Shown: piece by piece, positions 1-12,147 of the stretch
Numbering within the stretch: the first letter of the stretch is position 1
Layout: the number at the start of each line of letters is the position of its first letter
Assembly (NCBI GenBank): GCA_949592205.1
Contig: CATIUR010000012.1
Coordinates: 2,442,501-2,506,500, forward strand
Source of the DNA: Helichrysum umbraculigerum
Taxonomy: Eukaryota; Streptophyta; Magnoliopsida; Asterales; Asteraceae
DNA length: 64,000 bases
Direction of reading: 5' to 3'
Notes under the pieces: model-generated
Databases searched by the model: none
What the model was told of the DNA's origin: nothing
What the model saw: only the letters and a program-made list of their open reading frames with translations
Program-made: the position numbers and the translations under genes

Positions 1-65
1 AGCTGCCACCCGAGCTCAGCAGCGTGCATCCCACATTTCACATTTCTAATCTTAAGAAATGTCTG
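1..65 (+). pseudogene. Chromovirus T: integrase C-terminal fragment (left part, split)
   Basis: Frame 3 gives 21 codons, beginning LPPELSSVHPTFHISNLRKC, the conserved stretch of Tekay/Del-type chromovirus polyproteins just after the integrase core. The reading stops at base 65, where element A begins, and resumes at 42120 with SDETLIIPLEEI, which is the expected continuation. The rest of T (gag, protease, RT, RNase H, integrase core) would lie left of the window. Family assignment comes from the motif plus the chromodomain at 42120-42326. The fragment is dead because of the 42-kb insertion. Confidence 0.85.
61..65. repeat. Target-site duplication of element A (left copy)
   Basis: GTCTG here and GCCTG at 42115-42119 flank element A. 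They are a 5-bp duplication with one C/T difference. Removing A and one copy restores the pol frame of T. Confidence 0.75.
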
Positions 66-1535
66 TGATGCTGTGTAAACAGAGCTTTATTTTCAAATGG
101 AAATTACCTTACTAACTATATACAACTCAAGCAAGAATATCTGGTCATATAATAGTATAGTATGATAAGTCCGGATCGAACACATGGAACGGATGTTTAA
201 TTAAATAAATTGGAAATTGATACAAATAATGAAAGCAATAAATGATGGTGGCGTTTTAGTTCCGATCGAACAATTGGCTAACAATTATGAGAATTAATTT
301 GGGAAATAAATACTTGAAATGAAATAATTGACTATTAAGGAAATAAGTAATTAAATGAAAATATCAAACTTAGATGATAAAAGAAATGCATTTTCTTAGA
401 TTACTTTCCTTAAAATCTGAAAATCATTTTATCGAATTGCTCACATATGGATTTTATTGTGCTTTATCAATTACATCAACCTTCCTTACAAGATAAATTG
501 AATTAAGCACAATTAAGAAAGACACAAAGTTGTTTTCAACACGTTAACAGTTCAATTTAACGTTGCCCACCAAATTGTATTCTAGATTAAACCAACACCG
601 TTTATGTGATTTATTCTCTTGACTTGAATCAACAAAGTCTATAACTAATACTAGTTATCTTGTTCATTAATGACCATTACCAATTATTAGCCCTAACCCT
701 TCAAACTCAATATATTCAGCAACAATTGTCAATTAAAATCAACAATCATCAATAATTCTATAACTAATAGGAAATCAATCTCAATTAATTATAAAACCAC
801 GTTAGGTAATCAAGAACAATCATCGAATAACCAAGGATCAACGAATAAACACATAACTTGAATAAAATCCAATACGTTCGCAATTCTAGTAATCAATCTA
901 TCAATTAAGTATCATCATCTAAGCAAACACATAAGAGATTTAGCCACTCATATTATAACATAAACTCATAATCAAATACAAAGTTATAATCATAATCAAA
1001 TGAAAAGAAGTAATATATTCGAACCAAAAAGTCGAAATAATGATTGAATAAAGAAATCCTTCAATTCTCCTTGATCTTCTTCCTCTAAAATGGTCCAGAT
1101 ATTGAAGTTTTTGAGTGAGAAAATCGGCTGAGAAAAGTGGTAGATGATACCCCCAAAAAATGAGAGCAAAATGAAATATTTAGGATTTCTGCCGAGGCAA
1201 TCCATACGCAGTATGGACATCCATACGCCGTATGGATTGAAAAGCCCATGGATCCAGCCCGCGTATTCTGTGGCCCGGCTCACGACCTCCATACGCCGTA
1301 TGGATGCAATTTTCCAATTTCTTAGCCAGCCGACCTCCATTCTTCAAACTTCAACCAATTTAGCTATTTTCTTCAATACTCGCACGTTTTCCGCTTCTTT
1401 TTCGATTCAATCTCCAAATAACTCCTAAATGCAAATATGAACGAAATGAGTATCAAATTCAATAAAAATGCATAAGAAATGTATTGAATAAAGGGGTAAT
1501 TAGTACTATAAAATAGCACATTTTGGTGTTCATCA
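66..1535 (-). repeat. 3' LTR of element A
   Basis: About 1.47 kb. Read on the minus strand it starts TGATGAACACCAAAATG and ends GTTTACACAGCATCA, matching the copy at 40380-42114. It contains a palindrome array (1202-1303) near a possible promoter. The polypurine tract abuts it at 1538-1550. Confidence 0.88.
1202..1303. repeat. Palindromic CCATACGCCGTATGG array in the LTR of A
   Basis: Copies start at 1202 (one base changed), 1221 and 1289. The first two are 19 bp apart. The matching LTR at 41762-41882 has four copies, two of them with one substitution. The motif is a near-perfect palindrome. Confidence 0.85.
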
Positions 1536-1537
1536 AA

Positions 1538-1550
1538 CATCCCCCACTTG
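1538..1550 (-). other. Polypurine tract of element A
   Basis: On the minus strand CAAGTGGGGGATG ends two bases before the LTR start. It is the expected plus-strand priming site. A second copy lies at 2512-2523. Confidence 0.8.
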
Positions 1551-2822
1551 AATCCTACTTGTCCTCAAGTAGACTATCGATTCAAAAACTCAAAAATTTT
1601 AAATATGAACGACAAACAAAAGTGCAAAAGGATTTACATACTACACAACACTCGACAAACCAAATTCCTATCTTAAAATCGATTCTACCTTAAAGCTTAG
1701 CAATCAAGAAACTCTCTAAGGGAAACAACTTTAATATATTATTATTAGACATAAAAGATAATTCACTCAGATTACCGATATTGTTATCCACTTAAACAAT
1801 CTAAAATTTAGAAATTGAGCTCAACTCTCATTATTCTAGCAGGCTTTACCGTTGATTCTCAATAGCAAAATACTCTTATACAAATAACGTGTCACAATTC
1901 TCCAAATAGTGAACATCCAAATAAATCCATCATTTTTCAAACCAAGACATTGGTGACAGGTCTGTACCTCAGTACAACAGAGCGACATATCTTGGTTTTG
2001 GTTTTTCAATTCATGAGTCCTTTGTACTCTTTTCTTTCTTTCTTTTTTTATCAAATATACTGACGGAAACCAGGTCCGTACTTTCGTACAACAGAGGAGT
2101 CAACACCCAGTATATTCCCAAATGAAGATAATTATGATCCCAAAATTATGGATTATAACACGCTATCATATAAGAATTAAGACTAAAGTCATACCTTGCT
2201 AAAGATCCTCTTAAGATAAATCCCTACTTTAAGGTATTAAATTTCTTAATAGCTCAATAACTTACAAATAGATTGCCTATCGATACATCTTATTATGAAC
2301 TATCTAATATTTAAACATTAAATTCATTTCATCCATTGAATACCCAAAATATGTTACAAGATTCGCTAACCTTTACGCAGAAAACAATTTTAAAACAAAA
2401 ATTTGGGCTGAAAAATGACTAACATGCAGAATGCCCTTTAACATTAAGAATTTTCAATATTTACCATTCATATCTTAAGAACAAATAGACTTCTTTTCAC
2501 CCATCCCCCACTTAAAAGTATGCAATGTCCTCATTGCAAAAGAAAACAATAATATAGGGAATAGAAAAGAAGTGAAGTGAAGAGAAATACTCCCCTGATT
2601 TGCAAAATGAATCCTAGAAGGAATTCGATCCACATAAGAAAATATACAACAGCACACTTCCGTAGGCATCACGGTTGCATTTAGCATATGCAACAAGCCT
2701 TTAAACATCTCAGCATCCTGAGTGGACGAGTTGTAGTCTCGTGAGGGTTTCCAGGGAACACACCCACAAAGTTCAAAATACAAACCAAAAAGAATAAAAC
2801 AAAATAACAGTTAACAAAATGA
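1551..2822 (-). other. Element A 3' untranslated region with hairpin repeats and a second polypurine copy
   Basis: No coding potential recognised. It holds two copies of a hairpin-bearing motif (1955-1989 and 2071-2097: GTAC, 4-nt loop, GTAC, then AACAGAG) and a second polypurine-tract-like copy (2512-2523). Element D has the same arrangement at 52762-54130, so these are family features. Confidence 0.7.
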
Positions 2823-2871
2823 CGGGTTGTCTCCCGAAAGCGCTTTTGTTCATCACGTCGGTAAGCTCGAC
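2823..2871 (-). other. Conserved double-hairpin element after pol (element A copy)
   Basis: Read on the minus strand: hairpin 1 GTCG-AGCTTAC-CGAC (2871-2857), the box AAAGCGCTTT, then hairpin 2 CGGG-AGACAA-CCCG (2836-2823). It begins 15 nt after the pol stop at 2887. Counterparts at 15705-15754, 31666-31715, 54131-54185 and 59988-60037 keep the pairing with different bases. Confidence 0.7.
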
Positions 2872-2886
2872 ACTCTACTCCATATC

Positions 2887-3648
2887 TTAACTCAAATTCA
2901 TCTCCAAATCACGCTTAGAGTCCCTTACATCACCATAATACTTCTTCAATCGACTTCCATTAACCTTGAAAGTTTTTCCAGAATGACCTTGAAGATCAAC
3001 AACACCAAAAGGATAAACTTTCTCAACCACAAAAGGACCTGTCCAGCGTGTCTTTAACTTACCTGGGAACAAATGAAACCTAGAACTATACAATAGAACT
3101 TTATCACCTTTCTCAAATGTATGATTCGCCTTAAGACGAGCATCATGCCATTTCTTTGTTCGCTCCTTGAACAAGCGTGAATTTTCATAGGCATTCACCC
3201 TTAACTCATCCAACTCATTTAGCTGTGTCATTCTCTCTTTTCCAGCTAACTGATCATCAAGATTGCACTGCTTTAGAGCCCAGTATGCCTTATGCTTCAA
3301 CTCAAAAGGCAAGTGACAAGCCTTCCCATAAACAAGATGATAAGGTGTTGTTCCAATTGATGACTTAAAAGTTGTTTGTGCCGCCCATAATGCATCATCC
3401 AACTTATACGACCAATTCTTAGGATTACCTTCAACTGAACGTTCTAAAATACGCTTCAACCCTCTATTTGTCACTTCCACTTGACCACTTGTCTGTGGGT
3501 GATAAGCAGTCGAAAAATTGTGATTTACTCCATACTTTCGTAACACTTTTTCCAATTGAGCATTTGTGAAATGCGTCCCCCGATCACTGATTAAGGCTTT
3601 CGGTGCTCCAAAACGCGAAAATAGCTGCTTAAGAAATTTCACCAAAAC
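2887..3648 (-). pseudogene. Element A integrase, C-terminal half
   Basis: An open stretch of about 250 codons holding the second catalytic Asp (ISDRGTHF), the catalytic Glu (GQVEVTNR) and the C-terminal integrase domain with the GDKVLLYSSR and FKVNGSRLKKYY signatures of Athila/Tat integrases. Integrase would join element cDNA to the target. The N-terminal half lies at 5323-5995, separated by a solo LTR inserted between the first and second catalytic Asp. The polypeptide ends at the stop at 2887-2889, 15 nt before the conserved double hairpin. No internal stops here, but the split and stops elsewhere make it non-functional. Confidence 0.88.
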
Positions 3649-3653
3649 TCTAG

Positions 3654-5317
3654 TGATGAATGCCAAAATGTACTACATTATATTACTAATTACCCTTATG
3701 TTTAATAGGTTTCTAATGCATTTTGTATGAATAAGATACTTATTTTGTTCATATTTGCATTTAGGAGTTAAATCGGAGCTTGGATAAAAAAGAAACGGAA
3801 AACGAACTTATTTGGAAGAAAAGTTGCTAAGAAAGTGAAGATAGACAAGATTGGATGGGATCGAAGTGTAAATGAAGCTCGAATCGGAAAAAGAATGAAA
3901 GATGAGCTGAAAATGAAGAAAAGTGTAAAAGCTGAGTTATCGGATATGCTGTTAGTATTTTGGCCATAACTTCTTCATACGAACTCCGATTGGGGTGATT
4001 CAACTTGGAGAATTTAGCTAACAGACGGGGCTACAACATGTAAAAAAGTCAGCTTTATTGGAGAAAGATTTAGCCAGCGGCTAAAGCATTTAGCAGGCAG
4101 CTAAATCAAAAATCAGCTAAATCGGCTACGGAAGTTTAGCCGGTGGCTAAAGCATTTAGCCGGCGTCTAAAATGCAAAATCAGCTATTTAAATCCGATTT
4201 TAGGGTTTTTAATTCATAACTTTATCCCCAAAACCCTAGTTCGTATACCAGCCGACCAGAGGGAGTTTTCTTCCATTTTGGGGAGCATTTTGAAGGTAGA
4301 AAGCAAGAGGAATCAAAGTTCTTTCAATTGTTCAATCATTATTTCGATATTTCGGTTCGAATACGTTTCTTCCTTTCATTTGATTATGATTATGGTTTCA
4401 TTTTCGATTCTGATTTTTAGTAATATTATGATTGGCTAAATCTTATATGTATTTGCTTGGATGATGATACTTAGATTACGGATTGATTATTGAATTGCGG
4501 ATTTGATTGGATTTATTGAAAGTTTATGTGTTTATTTGATGAACCTTGGTTATTGAATGATTAATAGCAATTACCTAACGTGGTTTTATGATTAATTGAG
4601 ATTGATTTCCACTTAATTGTAAGATTATTGATGATTGTTGATTTCAATTGACGATTGTTGCTGAATATATTGAGTTTGACGGGTTAGGGTTAATAATTGG
4701 TAATGATCATTGATGAACAAGATAACTTTCATTAGTTATAGACTTTGTTGATTCAAGTCAAGAAAATAAATCACATAGACGGTGTTGGTTTAATTTAGAA
4801 TACAATTTGGTGGGCAACGTTAAATTGAACTGTTAGCGTGTTGAAAACAACTTTGTGTCTTTCTTAATTGTGTTTATATCAATTTATCTTGTAAGGAAGA
4901 TTGGTAATATTTGTCAAATCACCAATAAATCCATATGTTAGCTATTCAATAAAATGATTTCCGGACTCTAAGGAAAGTAATCCAAGCAAATTCATTTAAT
5001 CTATCATTTGAATCAAGTAATTTTATCTGATTAATTGTTTACTAATTATTTTCTTTTAAGTTTTATTTAATAAATTAGTTTTTATAATTGTTAATTAATT
5101 GTTCGATCGGAACTAAAACGCCCCCCAATATTTACTGCTTTCATTATTTGTATCAATTTCCAATTTATTTAATTTGAAATCCGTTCCCTGTGTTCGACTC
5201 GGACTTACCAAGTCTATACTAACATTCGATCGGGTATTCTTGCCTGGTTGTGTGAGAAGTATATATAAGGTATTTCTATTTTATAAATTAATAAACTAGA
5301 CGCTTTCACACGCATCA
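3654..5317 (+). mobile_element. Solo LTR of the A family inserted in A's integrase
   Basis: 1,664 bp, starting TGATGAATGCCAAAATG and ending TTTCACACGCATCA, bounded by TCTAG at 3649-3653 and 5318-5322. Its orientation is opposite to A. Long blocks match A's LTRs (for example the GGCAACGTTAAATTGAAC block near 4815), but the promoter-side array is different: TTTAGCCGGCGGCTAAA-like repeats at about 4069-4172 followed by CTATTTAAATCC at about 4184. It has no internal domain, so it is the product of LTR-LTR recombination. Confidence 0.88.
4069..4172. repeat. Palindromic TTTAGCC...GGCTAAA array in the solo LTR
   Basis: Five or six degenerate inverted units (TTTAGCCAGCGGCTAAA, TTTAGCCGGTGGCTAAA and shorter ones) sit just upstream of a TATA-like CTATTTAAAT. 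It is in the same place as the unrelated CCATACGCCGTATGG array of A's own LTRs. D's LTR near 52320-52430 has the same TTTAGCC/GGCTAAA words. Confidence 0.75.
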
Positions 5318-5322
5318 TCTAG

Positions 5323-5995
5323 CATCATTCGTGGGTAATGCTTTTGCTGCGGCCCACTTAGAAACATAATCCACAGCCACAATGATGTATTTATTTCCAT
5401 TGCTAGGTGGAAACGGGCCCATAAAATCTATCCCCCACACATCAAAAATCTCACTTACCATTATTGGATTTTGCAACATTTCATCTCTGTTAGAAATTCT
5501 TCCAGTGCGTTGACAGGCATCACACTCCTTCACATACTTAAATGCGTCCTTATAAACTGTTGGCCAGTAAAAACCTGCCTCAAATACCTTTCTTGCAGTA
5601 TAATTAGGACCATGATGTCCTCCAGCCGGACCATCATGACAATGCTCTAAAATTATTTCGCATTCCTCTCCAGCTACACACCTTCGCACAATTCCATCAG
5701 CACACTGTCTGAACAAATACGGGTCTTCCCAGAAGTAATATCGTAAAGATGAGAAAAACCTCTTTCGTTGGTTGAAATCCAATCCAGATGGAAGAGTGTT
5801 TGTAACTAGGATGTTTGCAATATCGGCGAACCATGGAAATTCATTCAAAATTGCCTTTAGCAAGCTTTCATCAGGAAATTTATCCTGAATTTCCGATTCG
5901 TCTAACTTATCCATCTCCGGATTTTCTAATCTTGATAAATGGTCAGCAGCCAGATTTTCAGCTCCCTTCTTGTCTCGAATCTCTATATCAAACTC
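5323..5995 (-). pseudogene. Element A RNase H end and integrase N-terminal half
   Basis: Contains the tail of the RNase H region (DKKGAENLAADHLSRLENP), then the integrase HHCC zinc-binding domain (HCHDGPAGGHHG ... CDACQR) and the first catalytic Asp region (WGIDFMGPF), ending ALPTNDAR where the solo LTR cuts in. It lies in the same frame as the upstream RT/RNase H fragments. A TAA at about 5996-5998 separates it from them, and another insertion splits it from 2887-3648. Confidence 0.85.
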
Positions 5996-6919
5996 TTACA
6001 ACAACAAAATCCATCGCAATAACCTTGGCTTCGCATCTTGCTTGTTAAACAGATATCGTAACGCCGAATGATCGGTAAATACTACCGTCTTTGACAAAAC
6101 CAAGTAAGATCGAAATTTGTCGAACACAAAAACAACAGCAAGCAATTCCTTCTCAGTTGTCGTGTAATTCTCTTGCACGCTCGTCAAAGTCTTGCTTGCA
6201 TAATATATCGGTTGAAACTTCTTATCAACCCTCTGACCTAAAACTGCTCCAACAGCATAGTCACTAGCATCACACATTAACTCAAATGGGAGATCCCAAT
6301 TTGGACTAATCATAATGGGCGTGGATACCAGCTTTTCTTTTGAAAAATTAAATGCATCTTGATATTACTTTGAAAACACAAACTTAGCATCTTTCTCCAG
6401 TAACTTGTTCATCGGACGAGCTATCTTTGAAAAATCCTTGATGAATCTTCTATAAAACCCAACATGTCCTAGGAAACTTCGTATTCCTTTAACATTTGTT
6501 GGATAAGGTAGCTTTGCTATGGCCTCAACTTTCGCTTGATCTACTTCAATACCAACACTGTAGATTTTATGTCCCAAAACAATTCCTTCACGTACCATGA
6601 AATGACACTTCTCCCAATTTAACACCAGATTCGAACTCTCGCATCTCTGCAACATCTTCTTCAGATTTGCTAAGCATTTATCAAACGAATTTCCAAACAT
6701 GGAGAAATCGTCCATGAATATCTACATACTATCCTCTACCATGTCATCGAAAATTGCCATCATGCACCTTTGAAATGTTGCAGGTGCATTGCACAGACCG
6801 AAAGGCATCCTCCGATAAGCAAAAGTTCCAAATGGGAAAGTGAATGTGGTCTTGTCTTGATCATTTGCATCTATTGGAATTTGGAAATACCCGGAAAAAC
6901 CGTCTAAAAAGCAGTAGTA
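5996..6919 (-). pseudogene. Element A reverse transcriptase (second half) and RNase H
   Basis: Same frame as 6920-9184 but interrupted by in-frame stops near 6722 (TAG) and 6363 (TAA). It encodes the RT palm with the catalytic FMDDFSMF box, the LVLNWEKCHFMV and GFYRRFIKDFSKIA motifs, then RNase H with LMCDASDYAVGAVLGQR and TDHSALRYLF. It would copy element RNA into cDNA. The sequence resembles other Athila RTs and is closest in this window to B1 and B2. Confidence 0.87.
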
Positions 6920-9184
6920 TTATTTTCCGGCTAGACGTTCAAGCATTTGATCGATGAACGGCAAGGGAAAGTGATCCTTGCGTGTAGCATCATTCAACTT
7001 CCTATAATCGATACAAACTCTCCATCCAGTGACTGTTCTCCTAGGTATTAACTCATTCTTCTCATTAGCAACCACATTCATACCTCCTTTCTTAGGCACA
7101 ACATGAATGGGACTAACCCATGGACTATCGGAGATTGGGTATATCAACCCAGAGTCAAGCAACTTAATGATCTCCTTCCTTACTACATCAGTAACCTTAG
7201 GATTTAGCCGTCTCAATGGTTGCACAACTGGTTTAAAATCATATTCCATGAGAATCTTGTGAGTGCAATAAGATGGACTTATTCCCATGATATCACCAAT
7301 CGTCCATGCTGTAGCATGCTTATGCTCCTTCAGAACCTTCAATAAACTTTCATTCTCGTTTGCTGATAACTGAGATGAAGTGATAACTGGTAGATCCGAC
7401 TCTCCTTGCAAGTATGCATATTCCAAATGGGTCGGTAAATCTTTCAATTCTAACTTTGGTGGTTCTTCAAACGAAGATTTTACTGCCAACACATCTTCTC
7501 TTGAGCAAGGAATCCCATGCATAGTGATGCGAGTCTCTTTCTTAATTAAAATACCATCAGCCAAAACCGACTCTTCGTTCTCAATCAGCTTATTTTCATC
7601 ACTCTCTAACTCTTCATCACTCGTGAATTCCATTTCCTCAAGCAACTTATCGAATTCTTCGATATCACGGATTGCTTCTAGACTTCCCGTCCATCCTTCA
7701 AGAATCATGAGATCAAGATCTTCATCTTCCATGAGACTTTGTAGGAATTCCTCATCATCAGACATTTCTCTAGTACTCACAAAGTAACAAGTATCATCAA
7801 CTACAGCAGGATATTGCATTGACTTGTTAACATCAAACACTACTTCATCATCTCCTACTCTCAGAGTGATCTTTCGATCAAACACATCAATCAATGCCCT
7901 TGCAGTGGCTAGAAAAGGTCTCCCCAAAATGATAGGTACCTTAGAATCTTCTACCATGTCAAGAATAACAAAATCACAAGGGAAAACAAACTTATCTATC
8001 TTGACCAACACATTCTCGATCATTCCTTTAGGATATTGAACTGACCTATCTGCCAACTCAATGCACATTCTAATTGGCTTTGGTTCCCCTAACTTAAGTC
8101 TAGCATACATAGTATAAGGCATTATTGATATGCTTGCTCCTAAGTCAGCCAGTGCATGAGTTATATCAAAACTTCCAATAAGACAAGGAAGAGTGATACT
8201 CCCAGGGTCTTTCATTTTCGGCGGAAGTTTGTTTTGCATCACTGCTGAGCATCTCTCGTTCATCGTTATTGTAGTTGCCTTCATTAGCTTGTTCTTGTTG
8301 GTCAACAGTTCCTTCAAATACTTTGCATACTTGGGAATTTGAGCAATGGCCTCCACAAACGGAATATTAATGTGGAGTTGCTTCAGATTCTCTAGAAACT
8401 GGTGGTATTGAGCATCATCCTTCCCTTTTTTTAAAGCTCCTGGATAAGGTGGTGGTGGTGCATGATCCTTAGCATATTGCTTATCTCTAGCAATTTGATC
8501 AGTCTCAGTGTCCACCTTAGGACTTTCAACTTCTACTTCTTTCTCTTTCTCGGGTAAGGGTTGAGAAACAGGTTTCTTCTTGACGATCGGATCTTCATGA
8601 ATCCGTCCACTTCTGGTGATCACCGCCTTAGCTTGATCACGTGGATTGGTTTCAGTGTATCCAGGGAGAGTTCCAGGAAATATCTCTTGGAGAACTTTAG
8701 CAATGTTGGAAATATTCCTTTCAATCTGCTTGATTACAGCCCCTTGGTTTCTTAATGCTGCATCAGTGGCATCCATCCTTTGTCCAGAATTGGCAATGAA
8801 TTTCTCATTGGTCGTGAGAAACTTTCCCATCATCTCTTCTAAGTTGGTTTGTTTATCGTAAAATGGTGCAGTCTGATGCTCCTTGGTATACAATCCTGGT
8901 TGATTTTGGCGAAACTGACGACCTCCATCTTGGTACGGCCTTCTGAAGAATGTTCCCCCGCCTTGACGATATGGTGCTTGAGCTTCCCCAAACTTAACTT
9001 CCTCAGTCACTTCTCCCGTTCCCATCTCAGGGCAATCCTTCACTAAATGGGTTCCTCCACAGTTGTCACATCCTACTTGGATAGCATGAACAGTCTCCGT
9101 GACCTTCTTTATATCTCTACCCATGCTGTCTAGCTTAGCCGTGATGGCTACAAGCCCATCTTCATTATCCACAGTCCTCTTCAT
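6920..9184 (-). pseudogene. Element A gag C-terminus, protease and start of RT
   Basis: A 754-codon open frame. Near the N-terminus is a CCHC-type zinc knuckle (CDNCGGTHLVKDCP). Then follow a proline- and charge-rich linker, the aspartic protease with active site LADLGAS and flap/core LGRPFLATARALIDV, an acidic linker, and the RT fingers (SDSPWVSPIHVVPKKGG, VCIDYRKLNDATRKDHFPLPFID). It stops at TAA 6920-6922 where the related B1 reads on into NEFYCFLDGF, so the stop is a mutation. The true start is upstream in the frameshifted gag (9264-9810). A is the only Athila element here with a visible zinc knuckle. Confidence 0.88.
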
Positions 9185-9263
9185 TCTAGAGGTACCATCA
9201 TCCCATAGCTGAGAGTGCTTTGCTTGGTCATGAATAGCAGCTAAAGCATCCCGAGGAACCTTT

Positions 9264-9810
9264 TTAGGAATAGGCCCTTGTGCATCCAGTTGATGTTTCC
9301 TGGCACGACCCCCCCCCCCCCCCCCCCTTGTAGAAAATACTCACGATTTGCTGATCGTTAAGGTCGTTCTGCGGGCACTTATGCATCAGTTCCTTATATC
9401 TTTCCCAAGCTTGGTGTAACGACTTATCAATTTCTTGCTTGAAATTTCTAATCTCATCGATCATCTTCGAAGTTTTGGAAGGAGGGCAGTACATCTTAAG
9501 AAACTTCGTGCGAAGGTCTTCCCATGTGGTGATGGATCCAGCTGGCTCGTTTTGAATCCATCTTTTAGCGGCTCCCTTAAGTGTGATAGGGAATACTCGG
9601 AGCATGACTTGATCGCGTGTAATATTGGGAACGTTGAACATATCGGCTATCTCCACGGAAAGGATTCTCCCTAAGCTCCTTGAGGAACTGTCCTTTGATT
9701 TCAAACTCCACATCTTGCGCAATTTCCGGCCTTACTACTCCAGTGCCTCGGTCATTACGCATTCGACTCGAATACTCCTCGAGAGTTATGTTGGATATAT
9801 CTTCTGCCAT
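9264..9810 (-). pseudogene. Element A gag N-terminal and capsid region, frameshifted
   Basis: Two overlapping frames together cover an Athila gag start. Residues from MAEDISNITLEEYSS (9810) lead into a frame with DMFNVPNITRDQVMLRVFP, AAKRWIQNEP, TTWEDLRTKFLKMYCPPSK and QAWERYKELMHKCP, the usual retrotransposon-gag capsid signatures. The frame must change near 9640-9720 and again near a run of 19 C (9309-9327), just before the 6920-9184 frame. Capsid would package element RNA. It is dead as it stands. Confidence 0.82.
9309..9327. repeat. Poly-C/poly-G run of 19 within gag of A
   Basis: Nineteen consecutive C on the + strand. It lies between two gag frames and translates as a run of Gly. It could be a biological homopolymer expansion or an assembly or base-calling length error. 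Confidence 0.9.
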
Positions 9811-10252
9811 TGTGTTGTCCGGTTCCGCTTGATCTCTAAAAAGGAATTTTAGGTACTCTCCGAAATCACTTTCTAAATATGAATGGTAGTTTCTGGTTCG
9901 CGGAGTGAAAAGGTTATTGGTAAAAAACCTCGAAATCGTCGCTAAGAAAAGTGTTGATTACTTGCGAGTTTGGTGGTGCGGAAGCAGTGCGTCTTCTTTG
10001 ATGAAATATACGTTCGGGTTCTTCAAAAGGGTTGGTTGGGTCTGGAACTGTTGTTCGGGTCATAAACTCCTGCAATGAACTTTTCAACTCAGTAGAACAG
10101 GCTACTAAAATACCCTAACTTACAAACTAACCTTAAAAAAGGAAAAATAACTAATCAAAGTAGCAAATAAAAGATGAACTAACTAAAAATCACACACAAA
10201 TAAACAAAAGACAACTTCCAGCTTATTTAATTGAATCAAACCGTTCCCCGAC
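9811..10252 (-). other. Element A 5' leader (between primer site and gag)
   Basis: Non-coding leader upstream of the gag start. Its right end, CGTTCCCCGAC followed by AGCGG, is the outer part of A's tRNA-Asp primer site, cut here by B2 (see 40364-40379). Confidence 0.7.
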
Positions 10253-11626
10253 AGCGGTGTCGTGCACCCCAGCGGTCGGTCGGATTTTACTCCGGTCGTT
10301 GAACCTTCCGGCAAGGGCGCGCGGACAGTGTGTTTTATATTTATTATGCTGGGTATCCTAAGTTTTGATACAACCTAAAGACCTAAAGGGCAGTAAGCGG
10401 TATGTATGACTCAGGTGTCGTTCTTCAAACTACAATGGGCATGGGAATCTAGGAGGATTAATTATCTTTTGTAATTTAGCTGGGATTTTTAAAACTTTTT
10501 GATAGGTTGGTTGGTTTTCTAATCTAATTACTAAAATTAAAAGCTAAAGTAAAGACAGGGGTTTGTACGGAGAACGCAGAGAAATCAAGATAAGGAATAT
10601 GATTGCTATGACTTCGGCAATGTTATTTGGATGGATAGTTATGAGGGATAAGGATACTAGGTGTGATGATTAATCCGGTGAGGTCATAAAACTTAATTGG
10701 TAGATAAAGTAATATGCCTACGACCTTTACTCGGTTTCCCACGTATTTATGTTAACGCTATACCGGATACTTGGACGTTTTACAGCTTTTCCGTTATACC
10801 AGTTAGGGTTCCAGATTACTCACTAGATATTTCTATATTTCTTAATGAGCTACAGCTACGATCCTACTATATACCTAACGTAGAGTTGTCCGCAATCAGA
10901 TATATAATATGTCACATGGATAGCAGTTATAGAATGTCCAGTACACCGGAAGTTCTCCCAAATGCACAGACCAATTTAACTGATAACTATCCTCTATTCC
11001 AGGTCCCCATTTACAGACATCCGGAGGACGTTAGTATCATGGCATGAATTGTTCATTGAACAATAACATGAACAGGGTTCAACCCGCGGAACCGGTTGGG
11101 ATAATCTGTCTAACGGTTAGTTAAATTTTTCATCATTAATAATACAATTATCACAACTATTACATGCATGTTAACCTATCTGTATCATGTTTATTATGTT
11201 TATGAAAATCTAATCAGCAGGGCAGTGATAGTGTTACGTATGTCTAGCATGCAGTACCTAAGCAACAATCAAACAAGAACATGCAATAGGACGGAACACT
11301 AGTCATCATATTAACTGACATAATAATTAAATCATGGATATCCCGGAAGTTGTCCCAAAGATACACAACAAACAAGCGTGAACCTAATCTATCTCTAATC
11401 CTATGCTTCGTGTCCCTCGGATGTGTTTTAATCAAGGGAACAACGACCATGTTGAGTTCATTGATCATCATACACAGAATAGTTGGCAATCCTACTTCTA
11501 GCAATTGGCCAGGTTCTAGGGAGGAAGATACAAACCACAGCATAAGTTGGATAGATAAACAGGCAGAGGTTCAGCTTATAAGTTCGCAAACAGTTTTAAA
11601 CCTACACAGACAGAGTAACAGTATGT

Positions 11627-11785
11627 TACAATTGGGAATCATTATTTCTACAACGGATTGTGCCCACGACTTTCATAGCTTCTACGTTCCGTACTACACA
11701 CATTCGTGATGATTTCGGCGCTATACAAATGAAAGCCGTATAACATTACCTCCGTTGTTTCATAATGGTGTCATCCCCAATTGTA
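11627..11785. mobile_element. MITE-like insertion carried in the LTRs of B2
   Basis: 159 bp with terminal inverted repeats (TACAATTGGG at the left, CCCAATTGTA at the right, and inner ACAACGG/CCGTTGT). It is at the same place in the other B2 LTR (39137-39295) and absent from the LTRs of B1, so it entered before B2 transposed. A close relative lies in the LTR of C (about 56441-56602). No clear target duplication, so its class is unknown. Confidence 0.6.
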
Positions 11786-12147
11786 TATTATATCATAACT
11801 ATCCTAACATTGCATACATCACAACAAACATTGATTTGTCTAGCCTAACATAATTCTAGCGTTCATTCCTAAGCATGCATAATAAGAAAGCATAATTAAA
11901 AGAATAAATGCAATAGATTATATTAAACCTGAATACAAGAGTAATACAGACAAATCTTCACAAATCTGAAGTCTCGGAGTAACTCCGTACAAAAGCTACT
12001 AAGAGCTTCTACTCTAACCTACTAATTCTCCCCTAACTCCTAAGAGTAGTGCTAGAGAGAGAATGCTAACCTAATTCTAGAGAGAAGTTTTTAGAGAGAG
12101 AAAGAAAATGAGATGTAAGGTGTGTGAAAATGAGAAATGGAGGTTAG

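Noticed and set aside
10697..11047. Open frame of 116 codons in the B2 LTR, repeated at 38206-38556
   Set aside because: It is antisense to the element and repeated only because LTRs are duplicated. The B1 LTR does not keep it, and no motif is recognised.
11244..11709. Other open frames of about 100 codons in B2 LTRs (also 38754-39060)
   Set aside because: Both strands are open by chance in LTR sequence that also holds the MITE-like block. No conservation beyond LTR identity.
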